A stretch of DNA of 11,917 bases from Geosiphon pyriformis (taxonomy: Eukaryota; Glomeromycota; Glomeromycetes; Archaeosporales; Geosiphonaceae): assembly GCA_016748015.1 (NCBI GenBank), contig JAAOMT010000708.1:396051-407967 (forward strand), written 5' to 3'. How positions within the stretch are numbered: position 1 is the stretch's first letter; each line of letters begins with the position of its first letter. The position numbers and the translations under genes are program-made. Shown piece after piece: positions 9,923 to 11,917 of this stretch. The notes below the pieces were generated by a model that saw only the letters and a program-made list of their open reading frames with translations, was not told where the DNA came from and searched no databases.

Positions 9923-9936
9923 CTTTAAAAGGTAAT

Positions 9937-11352
9937 CTATGAAGAACTTGCAACTTTTTTCAAATTATCCATCTTGGTTGTCTCTACTGGTGAACTATAA
10001 ACAAATATATAAATAACGGAGTTAACCTAAAAGAAATATATTAAATATATTGACAATACGAACCCAATGAATGCCAATTCTTTGATGATCGTCGTATCTT
10101 CATCGCCAAGGTTATCTTGAACGAATACCTTAATTTAGAGCAAATATTTTACTCAAATGAGTGCGAATAGAAAGCGCTGATTTTTTTTAATTGTTAAACT
10201 TCATTTTTGTCCCTTACCACTAAATTAGTAACGATTTGAAATTTGACAAATCTCAAAGGTACAAAAGCATTCTCCTCGTAATCATTTTCAGTCAATTCGA
10301 GAATCTGAGTTGCTTGAATCGACTCAGTCTCATCAAAACCCAAGTTGAGCCGGTTCACGTAGAGTTTGATTGTTTTTGGAGCATGTTCTGCAACCAAGAT
10401 AGGTTAGAAACTCCTTCAACAAATTGGGTTCAAAAAATTGAGTTTGCTAGGTTCATACTAATATCCTTGGCTACCAGTTTTAGAGAGTGTAGTTTTACAG
10501 CTTGATTAAATGGGATCGAGATCAAAAGTTGTTCGTCAACATCAGATTCTAGATACGAGTCATCTTTTGTAAAGATTGAACGCACTCGATGGTTCTCTTT
10601 TTCATTGAGACAATCGATTTGGTTAAGGGTTATAAATTCATTGATATCGGTCTGCATTATTAAGAAATTTTTTTTTAGAATTCAAGCGATAGCAACCAGA
10701 GCAGACCCCCTATATTGATTCATACATGACCCTGGATGTTGAGCAAGCTTGAGCCACTCTCTTCCGGAGTTCCAGCAAATTGTAAAACAAGTTCTTCGAG
10801 CCTTCTTGGATCTGCACCTTTAAGTTCAGCAACTTGCTGGCCACCCTTGAAAAACTTAAAGGTGGGCCTATTGAACATGAAAAAGTAGAAAAGCCCAATA
10901 TACTAAGATGTTGAAAGGTCTTTTTCCGGTTTCCTAAAAGTCCTTAATGTGCGACTTACATAGCGGTCACATGTGCATGTTGCGCAGTTTCCTTGTTAGC
11001 TTCAACGTCAACCTAAAACAAGAACGCAAATACTTGATTAACCACTTTTTAGTTAACGAATAAAATAGAGTTTCGGCCGAAAGTATGACCATACCTTGGC
11101 GAAAGTGACATGTCTATGTTGGGAACTGAGATCTTGATATTTAGGTGCAATAGCGTGACAGGGTTGACACCATGTAGCATGGAAGTCCACGACCACCTAA
11201 ATGAGAGTCAGACGAGAAGCTTATTAAAAGACATCTTAGATAACGGCAAGCTTTTACACTCCAAAGAAGAAACAGACCAGTTTTTTAGCTGGAGTAGAAG
11301 ATAAAAGTTGTTGGTATTCGGCAAGAGTATTGAGGGTTTTAAGATAAGACAT
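9937..11352 (-). CDS. TXNL1: Thioredoxin-like protein 1 with PITH domain, 285 aa, 8 exons
   Basis: Minus-strand exons in transcript order: 11352-11278, 11196-11095, 11012-10960, 10867-10726, 10651-10459, 10387-10218, 10128-10064 and 9994-9937, totalling 858 nt in frame; human TXNL1 has 289 aa. Thioredoxin domain at about 1-105: [20 protein letters not shown] at 26-45 with redox cysteines C35 and C38, [20 protein letters not shown] at 60-79 with the cis-proline P78, and [20 protein letters not shown] at 81-100. PITH domain from about 125 to the C-terminus: [48 protein letters not shown] and [14 protein letters not shown]. Homologues are redox-active thioredoxins that bind the 26S proteasome through the PITH domain. 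The dithiol reads WCQPC instead of the usual WCGPC. Introns are 69-92 nt. The least certain junctions are the first (donor GTCTGT) and the last (donor GTTCGT), chosen because they restore the family sequence. A UBE2G1-like gene lies 310 bp upstream on the same strand. Confidence 0.95.
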
Positions 11353-11662
11353 GTTTAGAGCGATTTCAATATTGATGAAACAAATTCAAAAAGATACACG
11401 ACTTTTTCGTGATGATATTTAATTAGATGATCATTTTGAAAACTTTGCTATCTTAGATTAAATGTTGGATTTGATCTAGTCAGGCCAATTGGATACGTAA
11501 TGAACATCCTTAAATGCATCTATATAAATAAAACTTCAATTTTAAACCAGATATCAACTTTTTTTTTAGACAAATATTGTCACAAAAATATGATAATAGT
11601 AAAAGGAAATAGGTGTTGCAGGAAGATTGGGACAATATTTTCAGGCAAAGCATTTTTACCAT
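11353..11662. promoter_or_regulatory. UBE2G1-like 3' flank and TXNL1 5' flank
   Basis: 310 bp between two same-strand genes, holding the E2 3' UTR and probably the TXNL1 promoter. On the minus strand there is a TATATAGATG sequence (plus-strand CATCTATATA, from about 11518) about 170 nt before the TXNL1 ATG, a weak TATA candidate. A short inverted repeat, CACGA..TCGTG, spans 11397-11411. No AATAAA on the minus strand was found here. A plus-strand open frame at 11500-11712 runs across the E2 exon in antisense and has no protein-like features. Confidence 0.4.
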
Positions 11663-11917
11663 TTATAACATATCGGCTGACTGTCGAACCAAACGTTGGA
11701 CGCGTTTCTTGAAAGCAGGATAACTGTCTCGCCATTCTTTCTAATAAATTTATGGGAAAAGGTATATGAATTAGTTAAGTATTTTCCAGCTAATAATGAA
11801 AAGGTTGAGTTTTCAGGTTTCACAAAATTTCTTACAGCTGCTTCGATATTAGCCGGAGATTCGTCGTTGGGTGTTGATAGCATGGAAATTACGCTGAGTA
11901 AAATAGTTTCCACCGTA
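11663..11917 (-). CDS. Ubiquitin-conjugating enzyme E2, UBE2G1/Ubc15 type, C-terminal part
   Basis: The 3' end of a gene that starts beyond the right edge. The exon from 11917 down to 11836 reads TVETILLSVISMLS then TPNDESPANIEAA. A 95-nt intron (11835-11741, GTAAGA..TTATTAG) follows, then the last exon 11740-11663 reads KEWRDSYPAFKK, RVQRLVRQ and SADML before TAA at 11665-11663. This is the C-terminal helical part of the E2 fold. The SPANxxAAKEWR sequence and the basic tail with RxxVRxS match UBE2G1 (fission yeast Ubc15) better than the UBE2G2 (budding yeast Ubc7) or Cdc34 types. The catalytic cysteine and the acidic loop would lie upstream, outside the window. E2 enzymes carry ubiquitin as a thioester from E1 to E3-bound substrates. 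The next gene downstream on the same strand is the proteasome-associated thioredoxin TXNL1. Confidence 0.9.

Larger units (their letters stand above)
9677..9936. other. Convergent 3' intergenic region
   Basis: 260 bp between the stop codons of RMD1 (+) and TXNL1 (-). It holds both 3' UTRs, a polyadenylation signal for each strand and two inverted repeats: CTATAC/GTATAG at 9721-9726 and 9734-9739, and the longer hairpin at 9902-9922. No coding sequence is seen. Confidence 0.8.

Noticed and set aside
10236-10505. Plus-strand open frame of 89 codons
   Set aside because: Antisense to the TXNL1 PITH exons, whose minus-strand translation matches the family across introns.
10710-10898. Minus-strand open frame in another phase
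   Set aside because: Wrong frame over TXNL1 exon 4; the correct frame gives [17 protein letters not shown].
11110-11304. Plus-strand open frame of 64 codons
   Set aside because: Antisense to TXNL1 exons 1-2 and the first intron.
11500-11712. Plus-strand open frame of 70 codons
   Set aside because: Low-complexity, partly antisense to the last E2 exon, and no family resemblance.
1-11917. CRISPR arrays, operons, ribosome binding sites and other bacterial features
   Set aside because: The genes are spliced and eukaryotic; no regularly spaced repeats with unique spacers are present.

Overview
The window looks like nuclear DNA of a fungus with spliced genes, an extremely AT-rich genome and many decayed transposons. 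Three conserved eukaryotic genes rich in short introns (64-95 nt, GT..AG) fill the right third: a fungal RMD1/DUF155 protein, a thioredoxin-PITH protein (TXNL1/Txl1), and the 3' end of a UBE2G1-type ubiquitin-conjugating enzyme. The extreme AT content, small introns and style of transposon suggest an early-diverging lineage, possibly Glomeromycotina (arbuscular mycorrhizal fungi). That placement is inference; the fungal assignment rests mainly on the RMD1 protein.

Layout. Positions 1-2214 are a heavily decayed hAT transposase. It is readable in one + frame from about 100 to 430 and from about 811 to 2214, with a non-homologous block of about 380 bp (containing a degenerate 114-bp tandem repeat) in the middle. 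Its stop codons lie where tryptophan, arginine or glutamine would be expected and are explained by C-to-T or G-to-A changes. Positions 2230-2460 hold AAGTTTGGT-type repeats that look like the element's subterminal region. Positions 2480-7690 are roughly 90% A+T with no recognisable host gene. Inside are a 10-bp minisatellite (about 3131-3330), simple repeats, and one less AT-rich island (about 4427-4865, minus strand) that resembles a 5'-truncated poly(A)-tailed retroelement fragment. Only two CpG dinucleotides were seen by eye between 1 and 7720.

At about 7700 the composition changes abruptly. RMD1 runs 7759-9676 on + (11 exons, 399 aa). It converges on TXNL1, 9937-11352 on - (8 exons, 285 aa), and the two stops are separated by 260 bp with an AATAAA signal for each strand. 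Upstream of TXNL1 on the same strand is the UBE2G1-like gene (stop at 11663), which runs off the right edge.

How the parts relate. TXNL1 is known to associate with the 26S proteasome and UBE2G1 loads ubiquitin, so two neighbouring same-strand genes serve the ubiquitin-proteasome system; whether this is functional linkage is unknown. The most unusual content is the left side: transposon remnants decayed almost only by transitions, strand-asymmetrically and with CpG nearly gone, next to intact CpG-containing genes. This is the signature of a repeat-directed cytosine mutation or methylation-deamination process.
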